Under the pieces are notes generated by a model. The model did not search any database and had not been told where the DNA came from. It was given only the letters and a program-made list of their open reading frames with translations. A stretch of 64,000 nucleotides of DNA from Cinnamomum chago (lineage: Eukaryota; Streptophyta; Magnoliopsida; Laurales; Lauraceae): positions 947,501 through 1,011,500 of the forward strand of contig CP142453.1 in the NCBI GenBank assembly GCA_038049695.1. Reading direction: 5' to 3'. Below are positions 48,101 to 59,690 of the stretch, in pieces; position 1 is the stretch's first letter; every line of letters begins with the position of its first letter. The position numbers were made by a program, and so were the translations under genes.

Positions 48101-49259
48101 TTCATTGAACCTAGTCGCCTTTGAGCACAGGTGGAGGTTTCAATGTATGTCTTTTTTTCCTGTTGCAAGTCCTTTTCTGATTACTGCATGATATTCTAAG
48201 ATGCCACATCATTTCCTTAAAAACGAATGCAAACCGGGAGGAAACCTATCAGGAAAATCACCACATTATCTCATTTTCCTCTTTTGTGGCGCCTTTGCAT
48301 ATGAGGTGTGCATTGCTCTAAAAATATTGTTGCATAGAAATTATTTTCTCTGGAAAACTTTGGGATATTTTCAATTCTGTGTTCTTCTTGAGACATCACA
48401 GTAGATACTTTATTTTCCAATAATTAGATTTTTTAAATATATTGAAAATATGTACAAAATACTTCTAAAAATCGCACTTTGCATGTCAAATATTGTTCCC
48501 ATTTTTCAGATACACTCTTGGTTTTCTTGCAATATTTCCAAATATTGATGATATTTTGAAAATATTGTGATACAATTAGGATAAACATTTCCTGGTAAAT
48601 GCCACGGTAATTTCATACTATTGTCAATATTTGTGAGAATGGGGTGGAGGAACGGTACTCAATGGGCCAGGCTTAGTGGTACCAGATAATTGGTCCAAGC
48701 CTTGCTAGTTCTATTTTCAGCAAGAAATCTTGTCAAGCACAGCCCATATATAGTCCTTAGGTAAGGCCAAGGTCTGGCTCATATTCTACATGGCAGGTGT
48801 GGACTTGATCTTTGGTAGACCCTAACAGGAAAGCAACAGAAAAATTGCAAAGAATCACATCAAAACATGGGATGCACTTGATACACAAACCAAGATAAGG
48901 CCATCGGCTATGGCCCTCGGTGGGGCTAGCCTCCTTGTTAGTATTTTTATTGGCTAATTCATGGGTTAGACAAAACTCTGGGTCCATTGAATTGTATTTT
49001 CTAATTTATTTTAGAATGGACTGTGGATGTGTCACACCGGAAGAGCCGAAGTGAAGAATAGAAGAAAAGAGCGGACCAGGCTAAATCCCCCCCAGGCCCG
49101 ATCGATCGGAGCCTTAGACCGATCGATCGGTCAGAAAAAGCATCCAGTTATTTGGATGGTCCGATCGATCGGATGCACGGTCCAATCAATCGGACAACGT
49201 GCGCAGAAAACGAGAAAGTCCCCTATTTTAACAAGACACTACTAGAAAAAAGGGTTTTT

Positions 49260-49840
49260 ATATCGGTTGCAAAAACTGCCCTATATCGGTTTTTCATATA
49301 ACCGATATAATATCTTCAGTCAATGTTTTTTATATTGGTTAATATTTTTTTATATCAGTCAATTTTTTTTTATATCGGTTACACAGGAACCGACATAATA
49401 ATCTCTATATATAATATCGGTTAGAAAAATATGTGATATTAATTGCAATCTTTTATATCGGTTATTATAAAACCGATATTATATACACATATTTTATATC
49501 GGTTGTATACATATATTTTATATCGGTTATTATAAAACCGATATGATATACACATATTTTATATCGGTTGTATACACATATTTTATATCGGTTATTATGG
49601 AACCGATATTATATATACATATTTTATATCGGTTATTATGAAACCGATATTATATACCCAATGATTTTACATCGGCACGTCCTGCGGCTAACCGCCAGTG
49701 CACCTGCGGCTAACCGCCAGTTCACATGCGGCTAACCGTTAGTGCACCTGCGGCTAACCGCCAGTTATATATACATATTTTATATCGGTTATTATGAAAC
49801 CGATATTATATACCCAATGATTTTATATCGGTCTTCAAAT
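49260..49840. repeat. CACTA 2 left subterminal repeat array
   Basis: A dozen or more copies of TATATCGGTT and its inverse AACCGATAT lie in AT-rich units. Inside is a GC-rich island of four 22-bp units, TGCGGCTAACCGCCAGTGCACC, starting at 49683, 49705, 49727 and 49749. CACTA subterminal arrays normally bind the transposase. Confidence 0.85.
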
Positions 49841-49849
49841 CCCTTAATC

Positions 49850-50490
49850 GCCCGCGCGGGCTCACTCCTTCTTTCCCTCCTTTTTTTTTCCTTCCCTCCC
49901 TTCTCTTTCTTTCTCCATCGTTCCTTCTTTCTCCACTCTCTCGATCTGCGCTTTTCCCTCTCCCGCCTCCCACCAAAAGCCCTCTTTTATCTCTCTCCCT
50001 CTCCCTCTTTTCTCTCTCTCTCTCTCTATCTACGCTTCTCTCACTCTCTCTGCTATTTCTATCTCTCTCTCGGCTATTTCTCTCCCTCTCTCTCTCTCTC
50101 ACTCACTCTCTCTGCTCTCGCTCGATCTCTCTGTTCTCTCTCTCTCACTCTCTCGCTCGTTCTCTCTGCTCTCGCTCGATCTCTCTGTTCTCTCTCTCTC
50201 ACTCTCTCGCTCGTTCTCTCTGCTCTCGCTCGATCTCTCTGTTCTCTCTCTCTCTCACTCACTCTCTCTCTCTCTGCCCAAAACCGATCTGAAAGAAAAC
50301 GGTCTCCCTCTCTCGCGCCGCTGCCTCTGCTCGTCCGAAACCGATCTGAAAGAAAACGGTCTCCCTCTCTCGCGCCGCTGCCTCTGCTCGTCCGAAACCG
50401 ATCTGAAAGAAAACGGTCTCCCTCTCTCGCGCCGCTGCCTCTGCTCGGACCCTCTCTACCGTTGCTGCCTCTGCATCTCTCCCCTCTCTA
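49850..50490 (+). repeat. CT-rich leader with two minisatellites
   Basis: Pyrimidine-rich sequence. A unit of about 57 bp with the core TGCTCTCGCTCGATCTCTCT repeats three times at about 50110-50250. A unit of about 60 bp beginning AAACCGATCTGAAAGAAAAC repeats three times at about 50281-50440. It ends in a good splice donor (TACAG|GTAGAG at 50491), consistent with a 5' leader exon in front of the captured genes. A 251-codon frame across it is an effect of CT repeats. Confidence 0.75.
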
Positions 50491-50808
50491 CAGGTAGAGT
50501 AACTTTCTCATCTCTTCTCTCTTCGTTTCTATCTGGCATACACTTCAAATGGGTTGGTTTGGAATGGTGTTTGATGAGTAAGTGGGTTCATGGGTGAGAG
50601 GAAAGAAGATGCACTGAGGGTGATAGAGATGATGAAGTCAGTTGATTGATGAAGATGATTAACAAATGATAATTATGGTTTTGGTTTGTGCTGGATTTTT
50701 TGGGCTTGATTGGATGGATAGAGAGATGTTGATGTAGTGGTGAAGTTGAGGTGGTGGGATGATGAGAATGGGTTCTAATTCTGTTAGCAGCAATATCTGT
50801 TAGGAGGG

Positions 50809-51006
50809 ATGCTTGCGCTTTTCCTAGGGTTTTTCTTCTTCTCCGGATTCAAAGGAAAGAATAAGGAGAAGGAGAAGTGTTGTGCTGCGAGCAGTGAGAA
50901 GAAATCTTCTGCAGAAGGAGAATGCAGATGGAAAGATAGCGACATTGATGTAGTCGTTGTTGGAGCAGGTGCGGCTGGTGCAGCTCTTGCTTACACGCTC
51001 GGAAAG
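50809..51006 (+). pseudogene. SQE: Captured squalene epoxidase exon 1
   Basis: The 66 codons encode the N-terminus of squalene monooxygenase, the ER-bound flavoenzyme that makes 2,3-oxidosqualene for sterols and triterpenes. A hydrophobic start (MLALFLGFFFF) is followed by a Lys/Glu/Ser-rich linker and the FAD-binding Rossmann motif DIDVVVVGAGAAGAALAYTLGK (given in two parts: DIDVVVVGAGAAG, then AALAYTLGK). The segment ends exactly at a GT donor after LGK (51007), the natural exon 1 end in plants. The rest of the enzyme, including substrate-binding parts, is absent. It lies in the sense direction upstream of the CTP synthase exons. The open frame is undamaged. Confidence 0.85.
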
Positions 51007-51359
51007 GTGAGATTTTTCTTCTCAATTGATGATGAATTTGGGTTTGGATTGGGGAATTAGGGGTTTTTAGAGTGTTTGATGTTGAGAATTTGGAGGTTTT
51101 TTTTTTTTTTTTTTTGAACTATGCAACAGACAGGGAGGGGAGAATTCCGAATGTCTTGTTGACTGATTTTGTCTTGTTATTGTTTGTGTGACTACTGGTT
51201 TAGAATTCAACACTGAAATCATGGGGGTAGCCATTTAAACTTAACTGGTGTAATAGTGGGATTGTAGTTGCAAGTTGAATCTGCTACAAGGTGTAGCGCT
51301 TGACGAAACAGCCCTTTTCTTCAGTACAAGTGAATTTTTATGATTAAGGAATGATACTT

Positions 51360-51830
51360 AACGTCTTTCTTAGAAGCATTGTTCACCCATAGCGGCAGCC
51401 CAATGTGGGTTGTAGGAACAGTTCCATTCTTGCATCCCAAGGTGTTGGCCAACTATGAAGGCAAGGAGTCACTTATGCACCACGAATCAGTTCTGTCTCT
51501 GCAAATATGGATTTCTGTTTGGATTTCACTACAATACATTTCGACACGGCATTAATGTTTGTTACATGATCTTCTTTTGTAGCAACACAGAAAGCTAGAG
51601 TGTTATTAGCAAATTGTAATGAGAGACTTGGATATGGTTGTTCCCACATAAGAAGTCTCTAAAGAAGTTGGCCCTATAGTGTCTCTCACATCCTAATGAG
51701 AGCTTCTCTTTCTATGATGAAGAGGAAAGGAGATGGGATCTCCTTGTCTGAGGTTATAGATAGGCTACCACTGGGAACAACAACAATATCACCACCGGGA
51801 AGATTTACTAGGTATGGATAATTGTAACTC
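51360..51830 (-). mobile_element. LINE (L1-type) reverse transcriptase fragment
   Basis: On the minus strand, degraded frames resemble the L1 reverse transcriptase core: a GLRQGDPxSPxLF-like block (about 51735-51770, damaged) and LQFANNTLAFC (about 51595-51630), where the family has FADDTLxFC, so both catalytic Asp residues are changed to Asn. It lies between the captured squalene epoxidase exon and the CTP synthase exons, antisense to both. It is an old, inactive scrap; limits are approximate. Confidence 0.55.
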
Positions 51831-51985
51831 ACAGTTTGAACAGAATATGACTATGGCCCCTGAATTTCTTATTTAAAATCTTTAAGTATTTGCTAACTGA
51901 GCAAACACCGTGCTCTTGGTTTATCCAAAATTCTAACATCTAAAGTCAATCATTTCCTCACCTGGTTATGTTATTGGTGATTTAG

Positions 51986-52986
51986 TCTGTTATTGACAAG
52001 GAGAGACGAGGTGATTACCTGGGGAAGACTGTCCAGGTTTTTATCTTAAGCATTTCCTTGGGTTATTCTAGCATTTCTCCTCTCCTTTAGCAAAAATCCT
52101 GAACGCTTTGTTCCCATTCAGGTTGTGCCTCACATTACAGATGCCATTCAAGAGTGGATTGAGCATGTTGCAATGATACTTGTGGATGGAATGGAAGGTC
52201 CAGCTGATGTTTGTGTCATAGAATTGGGTTGGACCATAGGTAAAAGTGATTTTCAGGTTTTGTGGTTTGCAAACTCCAGGGACTATGAAGCATTTAGTTT
52301 TTTATGGTATGAGAAAACGATTCTTTTGTTGCAGGGGACATTGAATCCATGCCATTCATTGAAGCTTTGGGACAATTTTCCTATCATGTAGGTATGGGAA
52401 TTTTATTGAGCACAGATTGCTCTGAGTTACACTCGGTTGTTTGTCTTCTTAAATAATTAATCGTGTGCCTATTTAAAAATTTTAAATAATTAATTGTGTA
52501 ATCATTCAAAAAAATAAAATAAATTGTGCACCTATTTTTCTTGCAGGTCCTGGAAACTTCTGCCTTGTTCATGTCAGTCTTGTGCCCGTCTTGAACATTG
52601 TTGGCGAACAGGTAGTTATTGGCTTTATGTATAACATAGCCGGTGTGTTTGTGGATATTTGTAGTGATGGGAAGTTTAAAAATTGGCTCATTAATTTGAA
52701 ATATTTTCATTTATAAACGACTTAGTTGGGTTTGATTGGTGCTTTGATTGTTCCACATTCAGAAAACTAAGCCAACTCAACATAGTGTACAGAGACTTAG
52801 AGGACTGGGTTTGACGCCAAACATCTTAGCTTGTTGCAGTGCTAAGGTCTCTCTCTCTCTCTCTCTCTCTCATATGTATGTTTTGTGTGATTGTGTTCTA
52901 GTTTGATATTTATTTGAATTGAATGTATTGGACAGCCACTGGAAGAAAATGTGAAAGAGAAGCTGTCCCAGTTTTGTCATGTCCCG
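51986..52986 (+). pseudogene. CTPS: Captured CTP synthase exons (six, with introns)
   Basis: Exons 51986-52036, 52122-52239, 52335-52391, 52547-52611, 52763-52846 and 52936-52986 translate without interruption to a consecutive part of the CTP synthase amidoligase domain. Examples are [77 protein letters not shown] and PLEENVKEKLSQFC. CTP synthase converts UTP to CTP in the cytosol. The kept introns show capture as genomic DNA, not retroposition. The N-terminal P-loop exon and the whole glutaminase half are missing. The near-invariant GGTIGDIES reads GWTIGDIES, and other odd changes ([11 protein letters not shown]) suggest relaxed constraint. Codon phases match the upstream squalene epoxidase exon. 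Confidence 0.9.
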
Positions 52987-54274
52987 GTACATTAGCTAGA
53001 ATACAGATGTCACTCCATATGTGTTCCTTAAAATTTTCTTTCCTTTTTATGGGAATTCTAACATGCACAAAACATCACTACTAGAGATTTCGTTATTGGT
53101 TTGAATGGGAGTGTGGATGCTGGGTGGACTGAGACTCATGTGAATCAAACACCTGTGAAAGTGGAAGGGGCCATGTAGCAATGTTTGCCAGGTGAATTCT
53201 CTGACTTGCCAGGGCTTTGAAGATGAATTTTTCCACTTGCTTTCATTTTTTTTTTTTTTTTTTTTTTTGACTTGATAGCATATGAAATCATATAGGTTCT
53301 GATTTTATTTGAATGATGACTATTTGAGTTTTTGCTTTTTGTTTTTGCCTTTTGCCTTTACTTCTTCTTTTTGTCAAGAGAGATGGAAAATATGTGTGGG
53401 TGATTAATTTAGTGGATAATTCTGAATCTGTTAAGCTTTGTGATAGTAGATGTGATTTAATATTATTGTTTGTGATTACTACGTATTCTTTATTCTTTGT
53501 CCGTGTTTGTTAGTATGCAGTATCTCATGGACTTGGTGTTAAGTTTTACATTGTTTGGAATTTAGCCCCTTGTAAAGAACCCCATTCGCCTGACTTTGCA
53601 AGTGTCATGTGTGATTTGGCCTCTTACATGGTTATTGGTGGGACTCATTGGCAACTCAAATGCAAAAGAAATTGTAGATTTGGCACCTTGCAAAATCCAG
53701 CTCCATTGGACATTGCTTGTTGTTTGGTTTTAGATGATAACTAGAGACTGTTGACTGACTTATTTTGACCCTTGGTTTTCCTATGCCTTATTGCCTTAAT
53801 GCTCTTGCAGCCTTCGAGTCTCACCCATATAAAATTAGATTTTCCCTCTCTTGACACGTGCAGTGGATTAGTTCTAACTAACTTGGCATAGAGAAATAAC
53901 AAGCGTGATGTGCAGATATTCTTACTATCTTGCCTTTCTATTTCTACTTTCATTTAGTTGTCCTTATAGCATCCAAGTCATGTTTCTTGCAATTTGCAAG
54001 TGGGACCTTGGAGATTCGACCCTTCCAACTGACACCCATTACAGTGGCCATTCTTCAATGCTATAAATATATATATATATATTTATTTATTTATATATAT
54101 ATTCTAAAAATCTAATGGTGCATGCATGGCCACTTTACTACTTTTGGGGTCAAGACCATCAATGGGTGGAGATTGCATTTAGTGTTGATGGGCCCCACCT
54201 CTCTTCCACCCCAATGGTCAATGTGAGTTTATTCCCGTCAGATTAGATTTGCTAGGATATATCACAATGATCCT
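52987..54274. other. CACTA 2 interior, nothing recognised
   Basis: Non-coding. If the last CTP synthase donor were not used, translation would end two codons later (Val-His-stop). A T run lies near 53247-53268 and a TA repeat at 54068-54083. The next CTP synthase exon was not found. Possibly intron or further captured sequence too diverged to name. Confidence 0.45.
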
Positions 54275-57200
54275 TGTCACGCCCCCGTACCGAAACCTCG
54301 GGGGCGGGAAAGGGATTAAGGTATAATTATATTCTTACTTCTCCCAAGATCCGCGTGTGTGAAGACAACACATTCTGAATATTTTGCGGAAGCATTTGTG
54401 GCGTTGCGACCCGAAGTCCGTGGCCATCGGATTCCGCGTCGCACTCAACCTTTAGCCCATAGCTATTATATCAAGAATCATATCAGACTGGAGTAACCAT
54501 CACAATAAATTACAGAGCTGACAGTAACAGGATATTACATTCCCAAATATATTCAAGTTACAATTATCAATGTACATTAATTAAGAATCCCAAGAAAAAG
54601 GCTAACAAAAGCCATACAACAAGAAGCTATAAACCACTACCCAAATGTGACGTAGCTCCGATGTCAAGCTCAATGTCTACATGACATAGCCGACAAACTA
54701 ACCTGCAAAGCATGGCTCTACCGCCAACAAAAGCACTCAACTCGGGGCGAAGAGATCTGAACCTGAGTACCAAAAGTAGTGGGTCAGACACGACGGTCTG
54801 GCAGGTGGATGAAAAGAACACAATATAGCGAATAATAATACCAATGATAAATCATGCTATTTGCTCAAAATGCTGCATATAATTATACGGGTGCAAAGTC
54901 GGGAATCTCGGGGAAAACTTGTATTCATTTCAAGCACGGGTAAAACATGAACATCTAATAAAACATGTATTCATTTACGTCATCTATAATCATAGATATT
55001 TGACCATCGGGTATTCGTCTAAAACATGTATAAATATAGTGGTTTGACAAAACAAACGTTTATTTGAAACTCAAGTAAAACACAAGTATACAACAAATCA
55101 GGTATCCATAACAGCCTAGCAAAACCAATGTCCATTTGAAACATATGTGAAAATACGGATATTTAACAAACCGGGTATTCATTTAAAACAAGTGTAACCC
55201 AAGAAATCTGACAAGACTAATGTTCGTTTAAACCTATTCCAAGGTATGGATATTTAAACAAATCGAGTATCATGTAAAATAGGTATAAACATAGGAATCT
55301 GGCAAAACAAGTGTCATCTAAAACATATTTCAAACCATGGATATTTGACAAATCGGGTAATCATTTAAGACGGTATAAACATAGGAATCTCACCAGCCAA
55401 ATGTCATTTAAAACAAGGCACGGATATTTAACAATTCGGGTATTCACTTAAAACATGTATAAACATCGGGATCTAACAAAACGAGTGTCGTTTAAAACGC
55501 ATTCCAAAGCATGGACATTTAATAACTCGGGTATTCATTTTAAAACATGTGTAATCATATAACTCTAGCAAAAACCATCGATCGTTAGAAACATATGTAA
55601 AAGCATGGGTATTCGCCCAACCGGCATCCATTTAAAACATGTGCGGGTACAAAGAACAGAAAATAATATAATAATAACTGAATTTATATTGGAGAACATT
55701 AGCACTTGTTTAAATAACAACTTTCATAAAGGAAACGAATCATTTATCGGAAAGCAAGTAAACGATATAAAACATGTCGGGTATCCAAGGAATCGGGAAC
55801 TGGCAAGATGGCAACCACACGAAGCTAAGTCCTCTATCACTAAAGCGATAGAGCAATAACTAGGCCCTGATCTCAGTCACTCGAGGTGAGGAGAAACAGG
55901 GGATCTCATATCAATACATATACATATACTAGGCCCTGATCTCAGTCACTCGAGGTGAGGAGAAACAGGGGATCTCATATCAATACATATACATATACTA
56001 GGCCCTGATCTCAGTCACTCGAGGTGAGGAGAAACAGGGGATCTCATGAATGCATATACATATACTATACGGGACCACGGTAGCGAGCCGGGCATCGGGG
56101 ACCACAGTAGCAATCTGCGGTATCGAGACAAGGCCACGGTAATAACCGGGTATCGGGACGGGACCACGGTAATAACCGGGTATCGGGATCCAAGCTGCAG
56201 CTGGCGGGACAAGAGGGGGATCTCCAAGTCGGTGGATCAGACCAACAAGGTTATCCAAGCTTAGTGGTGCCGACTCATAGGTCAAATACAATCGAGACAA
56301 TGCAAGTAAATCAAGTACAATAGATATACAGGCAAGTCGGGGGTGCTCAAGGGCACACTAACATTTCATATCGGGCAATACATGTCGGGACAAATAACTG
56401 TTACTAGTGTAACTTCAATGCTTTCGGGAAAACAAGTCATGTAATGCAAATCTCGGGAAAAAGAGGTGAAACAATGAACTATAACAATTTCGGGTAAACA
56501 TATCGGTTTCAAGATCTATTTAAGTGAATAGGGGTCCCGTATGTCGATTATGACAATTACTTGGTACTCCTTGAGTTAGAAGACATTCCGGGCTCCTTAT
56601 GCACTTTTACTACTTTCAAAATCTTAACATGAGCTTATGGGTAGTACTAGGTGTTACAATAGCAAGAATCAAGATTATACACGGTCCATCCTAGGCATGA
56701 CATTAATCCGGAAACATCGACCGACCTATTCAGTCATTGAAAGGAATAGAATTTGCGATAACCAAGGAAAAAGACTTGTGTTTAGATATTAGTAAGATAT
56801 CGCGTCATTCCATCCCGTTCAAGATTGAAATGGATTGAACTTCGATGCCACCGAACCAACCGTGAGGCGTCGGCTCAAGACATCTCACCCATAGTCCAAT
56901 TAGTCCAAAAAGGGTAGCCAAGGTCCCACCTAACACTAAGAAAAAAAAATAAAAATCTCAAAATCCACCGGTCCGATCGATCGGCCAAAATTTTCTGAAC
57001 AGGGACCGATCGATCGGTCGAAATTTCTACACAGGGCCCGATCGATCGGTCCAAAAACCCTTACAGTTACTGACAGACCGATCGATCGGTCTGCACGTCC
57101 GATCGATCGGTCCTGGGCGCAGTGCAGGTCCGTGACTTCTGATTTTTCTCTTTTTCTTTCCTTTCCTTCCAACATATAATCAATCACATAAAACTATAAA

Positions 57201-58494
57201 CAAGGGGGCTTAAACACATGTTTCCAAGACATTAAAATGAGCTAAAGAGCTCCTCATTTCAAGTTCCTCCATTTCCATCCTTTCCATCTATTCCATCCAC
57301 AATAAAACTCAAAGTGGAGAAAACTCATTCATGTGAAACCATTTGAAATTCTTGACAATAGGATGCATGCACTTTCAAGAGCTTAACAAGAAAGAATAAC
57401 TCATCAATAAGCACATCTCATAATCAATATTTATCATATCAAAAACAACTATTAAAATTACCAAAACCATCAATGAAATCAAGATTTTCACCAAAACATG
57501 TTAATAATCAAAACGATCCAATCAACCACTTGCCTTTGACTCTAATCAAGCAAATCAAGCTCCTAATCACCTCTCAAGCTCAAGATCCACAATCTCTACA
57601 AAAACCCCCCAAAACAACCCTAAAATGGGTTAAACAATGAAATGACAATGAAACCTTTCAATAATCAAGGTGGAGCTTCTCTAAGGCTAGTAGATTACAA
57701 TTCTAGAAGATGGGAAGAATCACTTACTTGGATGACCTTCAAATGAGAAGAACAAGCTCAAGGGAAGTCTTGTGATGGAGGGTTCTCTTCACAAATGGTA
57801 CCAATGGAAAGCTTGCAAGATGAGGAAGAAGAAGACGGTCTCCATTTCGAGTTTGGTGAACTATTGGTGTGGCTTGGAGATGAAGAAGCAAGAAGAAGAA
57901 GAGAGCACAAGGAACCCTAGGCTCAATAGTTGCTGATTTGTGCTGGAAATGAAGATGGGGAAGAAGGGAGGTGGGTTCTCTTATAGCAAGTGAGAAGGGG
58001 TCCCATAACTTAAGGGACTTGGGTGGCTGAAATCATCTAATTCGGGACCTTGGATGGATTCGACGAAGAAGGAAGAAATGATCGTCGAAATATCTAGTTT
58101 CCAAAAAGTATATGTTTCGCGGGTTTTGGGAATATCGAGTTTTGGGTACAGATTTGGTGTGAAAAGACTGTTTTGCCCTCAAGGCCAAGAAATCGGTTTT
58201 TGGGTTCTCAAATGGATACGAGATCAACATGAAAGTTGTAGGATTCCTCAAGATGAATGCAATGGGCTAAAAACACGATACGAAACCAATCGGGAAAATC
58301 TCACAAGTAAAAGCAAAGCCGAAAAGGGAACCCCCAAAGGGCCCCACAAGCTACCAAAGCACTCAAAAGCCCAAAACTAGAAGAAAAATCATGCTAGCTC
58401 ACAAACTCAACCCAACAAATACTAATCCCACTAAAAGAACTAATCCACAAATAAGACAACACTAATCCAAGAGATTAGGGGTCGGGTTCTCACA
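54275..58494. mobile_element. Long gypsy-like solo LTR, TSD ATCCT (fossil)
   Basis: The block starts TGTCACGCCCCCGTACCG and ends GGTTCTCACA, and ATCCT stands on both sides (54270-54274 and 58495-58499), the expected TG...CA ends with a 5-bp target duplication. It has no reverse transcriptase or other domain and no internal LTR pair was found. The simplest reading is therefore a single very long LTR, as known from Tekay/Del-type gypsy elements. It contains tandem arrays (55862-56185) and five CCGATCGATCGG palindromes (56973-57110). A perfect target duplication and placement inside CACTA 2 suggest a later insertion followed by LTR-LTR recombination. Confidence 0.75.
55862..56190. repeat. Tandem arrays inside the long LTR (69-bp and about 28-bp units)
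   Basis: The unit beginning AGGCCCTGATCTCAGTCACT recurs at 55862, 55931 and 56000, exactly 69 bp apart and almost identical. Directly after it, a second array of about 28-bp units around GGGACCACGGTAATAACCGG runs at about 56068-56188. Tandem arrays like these are common in long gypsy LTRs. Confidence 0.9.
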
Positions 58495-58689
58495 ATCCTA
58501 GCATTGCACATTGAATTTTACTTTTGCAGAGGTGAGAATCATGTAAAGACAGCAAATGAGAAGTCTCCTTCATGGGCAAAAGGGGCTGGTCGGTTAGTGG
58601 GGTCGGACAGGAAAACAAGGTCCATTTCACCTTTTGCATGACTCCAGCACTGGTGTGTACTTCTAGTAATGAGTTTCACATGCTTTTGT

Positions 58690-59040
58690 CCAGGATTGCT
58701 CATGGCTAGCCGTAGGAAAAGTTGGGGGCTAGCCGTGAGGCAAAGTTGGTCAGAAAATTCAAATCAGGATTGCTCACGACTAGCCGCATGAAAAGTTGGG
58801 GGCTAGCCGTGAGGCAACCGCAGGGGTGACCACAAGATGGTTCTAAAAAAATCGGTCTCTGGAAATCAAACCGTAATCCCACGGTTAGCATTGCGGCTAG
58901 CCGTAGGTGCACTGGCGGTTAGCCGTAGGAAGCACAGAAAATCATCCTGAAAAAAAAAATGCTTACTGGAAAACTGACCGTGGGTCTGGCGGCTAGCCCC
59001 CTTGCAAAGGGCGGCTAGCCGCCAGGTGACCGTAAGGTCA
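58690..59040. repeat. GGCTAGCCG-rich palindrome cluster in CACTA 2
   Basis: At least five perfect GGCTAGCCG copies (58704, 58727, 58801, 58895 and 59013) and several one-base variants. A 74-bp unit starting AGGATTGCTCA is duplicated at about 58693 and 58767. The 19-mer at 58906-58924 is the exact reverse complement of one in the left subterminal array (49686-49704). Confidence 0.8.
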
Positions 59041-59089
59041 CCTGACCCTTTTTAGAAGGACTATTTATAATAAAAAAAATGCATATATA

Positions 59090-59690
59090 ATATTAAATCG
59101 GTTACAGAACAAACGATATAATACAATCCCAAAAAACCGATATTATAAATAATTTTTATATCGGTTTCACTCTTTTTTATATCGGTTTTATAATAATGTA
59201 TGCTATAATTTCAGTTTCAAAACACATCAGTTCTCCGAAAACCGATATTATAAATATTTTTTATATCGGTTTCACTCTTTTTTATATCGGTTTTACAGTA
59301 ATGTATGCTATAATTTCAGTTTCTAAACACATCAGTTCTCCGAAAACCGATATTATAAATATTTTTTATATCGGTTTCACTCTTTTTTATATCGGTTTTA
59401 CAGTAATGTATGCTATAATTTCAGTTTCTAAACACATCAGTTCTCCGAAAACCAATATTATAAATATTTTTTATATCGGTTTCACTTTTTTTATATCGGT
59501 TTTACAGTAATATGTGTTATAATTTCATGTTCAAAAGACATCAGTTGTCTAAAAACCGATATGAAATAATACACATATTATATCGGTTATAGTTATTTAT
59601 TATATCGGGGGTACTTATATCGGTTTGAAGTTTACTAAAAAACAGATATAATAGGACTTTTATACCGGTTTTTAGCCGATATAAAAACCC
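59090..59690. repeat. CACTA 2 right subterminal array, 105-bp units
   Basis: ATGTATGCTATAATTTCAG recurs at 59196, 59301 and 59406 (105-bp spacing), with a fourth, more diverged copy near 59510. Each unit has two or three ATATCGGTT motifs. A 104-codon ORF here is only the translated repeat. Confidence 0.88.

Larger units (their letters stand above)
42361..49021. other. Long intergenic region, no gene recognised
   Basis: AT-rich non-coding DNA. Visible structure: a GA repeat at 43010-43057; a duplicated GCCCTCGCCCTTACCATAAAA motif with its following 50 bases at about 42562-42640 and 42722-42775; T runs near 43252-43271; an A run near 44169-44185; a CT repeat of nearly 70 bases at 45055-45123; and a GTATCGTATC-type degenerate repeat at 46420-46530. 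Six-frame reading shows only short ORFs with no domain. No tRNA or microRNA precursor was recognised. Confidence 0.55.

Noticed and set aside
49683-49766. CRISPR-like short regular repeats (four units of 22 bp)
   Set aside because: The units are directly adjacent without spacers, and the genome is a plant; it is a minisatellite.
49742-50497. A 251-codon open frame rich in Leu and Ser
   Set aside because: It is the translation of CT-rich microsatellite and minisatellite sequence and has no domain.
50809-52986. Working squalene epoxidase or CTP synthase gene
   Set aside because: Only one exon of the first and an internal block of the second are present, both inside transposon ends, and an invariant Gly of CTP synthase is changed.
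54275-58494. A complete gypsy element with two LTRs
   Set aside because: No coding domain or internal duplicate of the TGTCACGCCC start was seen, so a single LTR with a 5-bp target duplication explains it better.
59196-59510. A 104-codon open frame with repeated segments
   Set aside because: It is the translated 105-bp subterminal repeat of the CACTA element.
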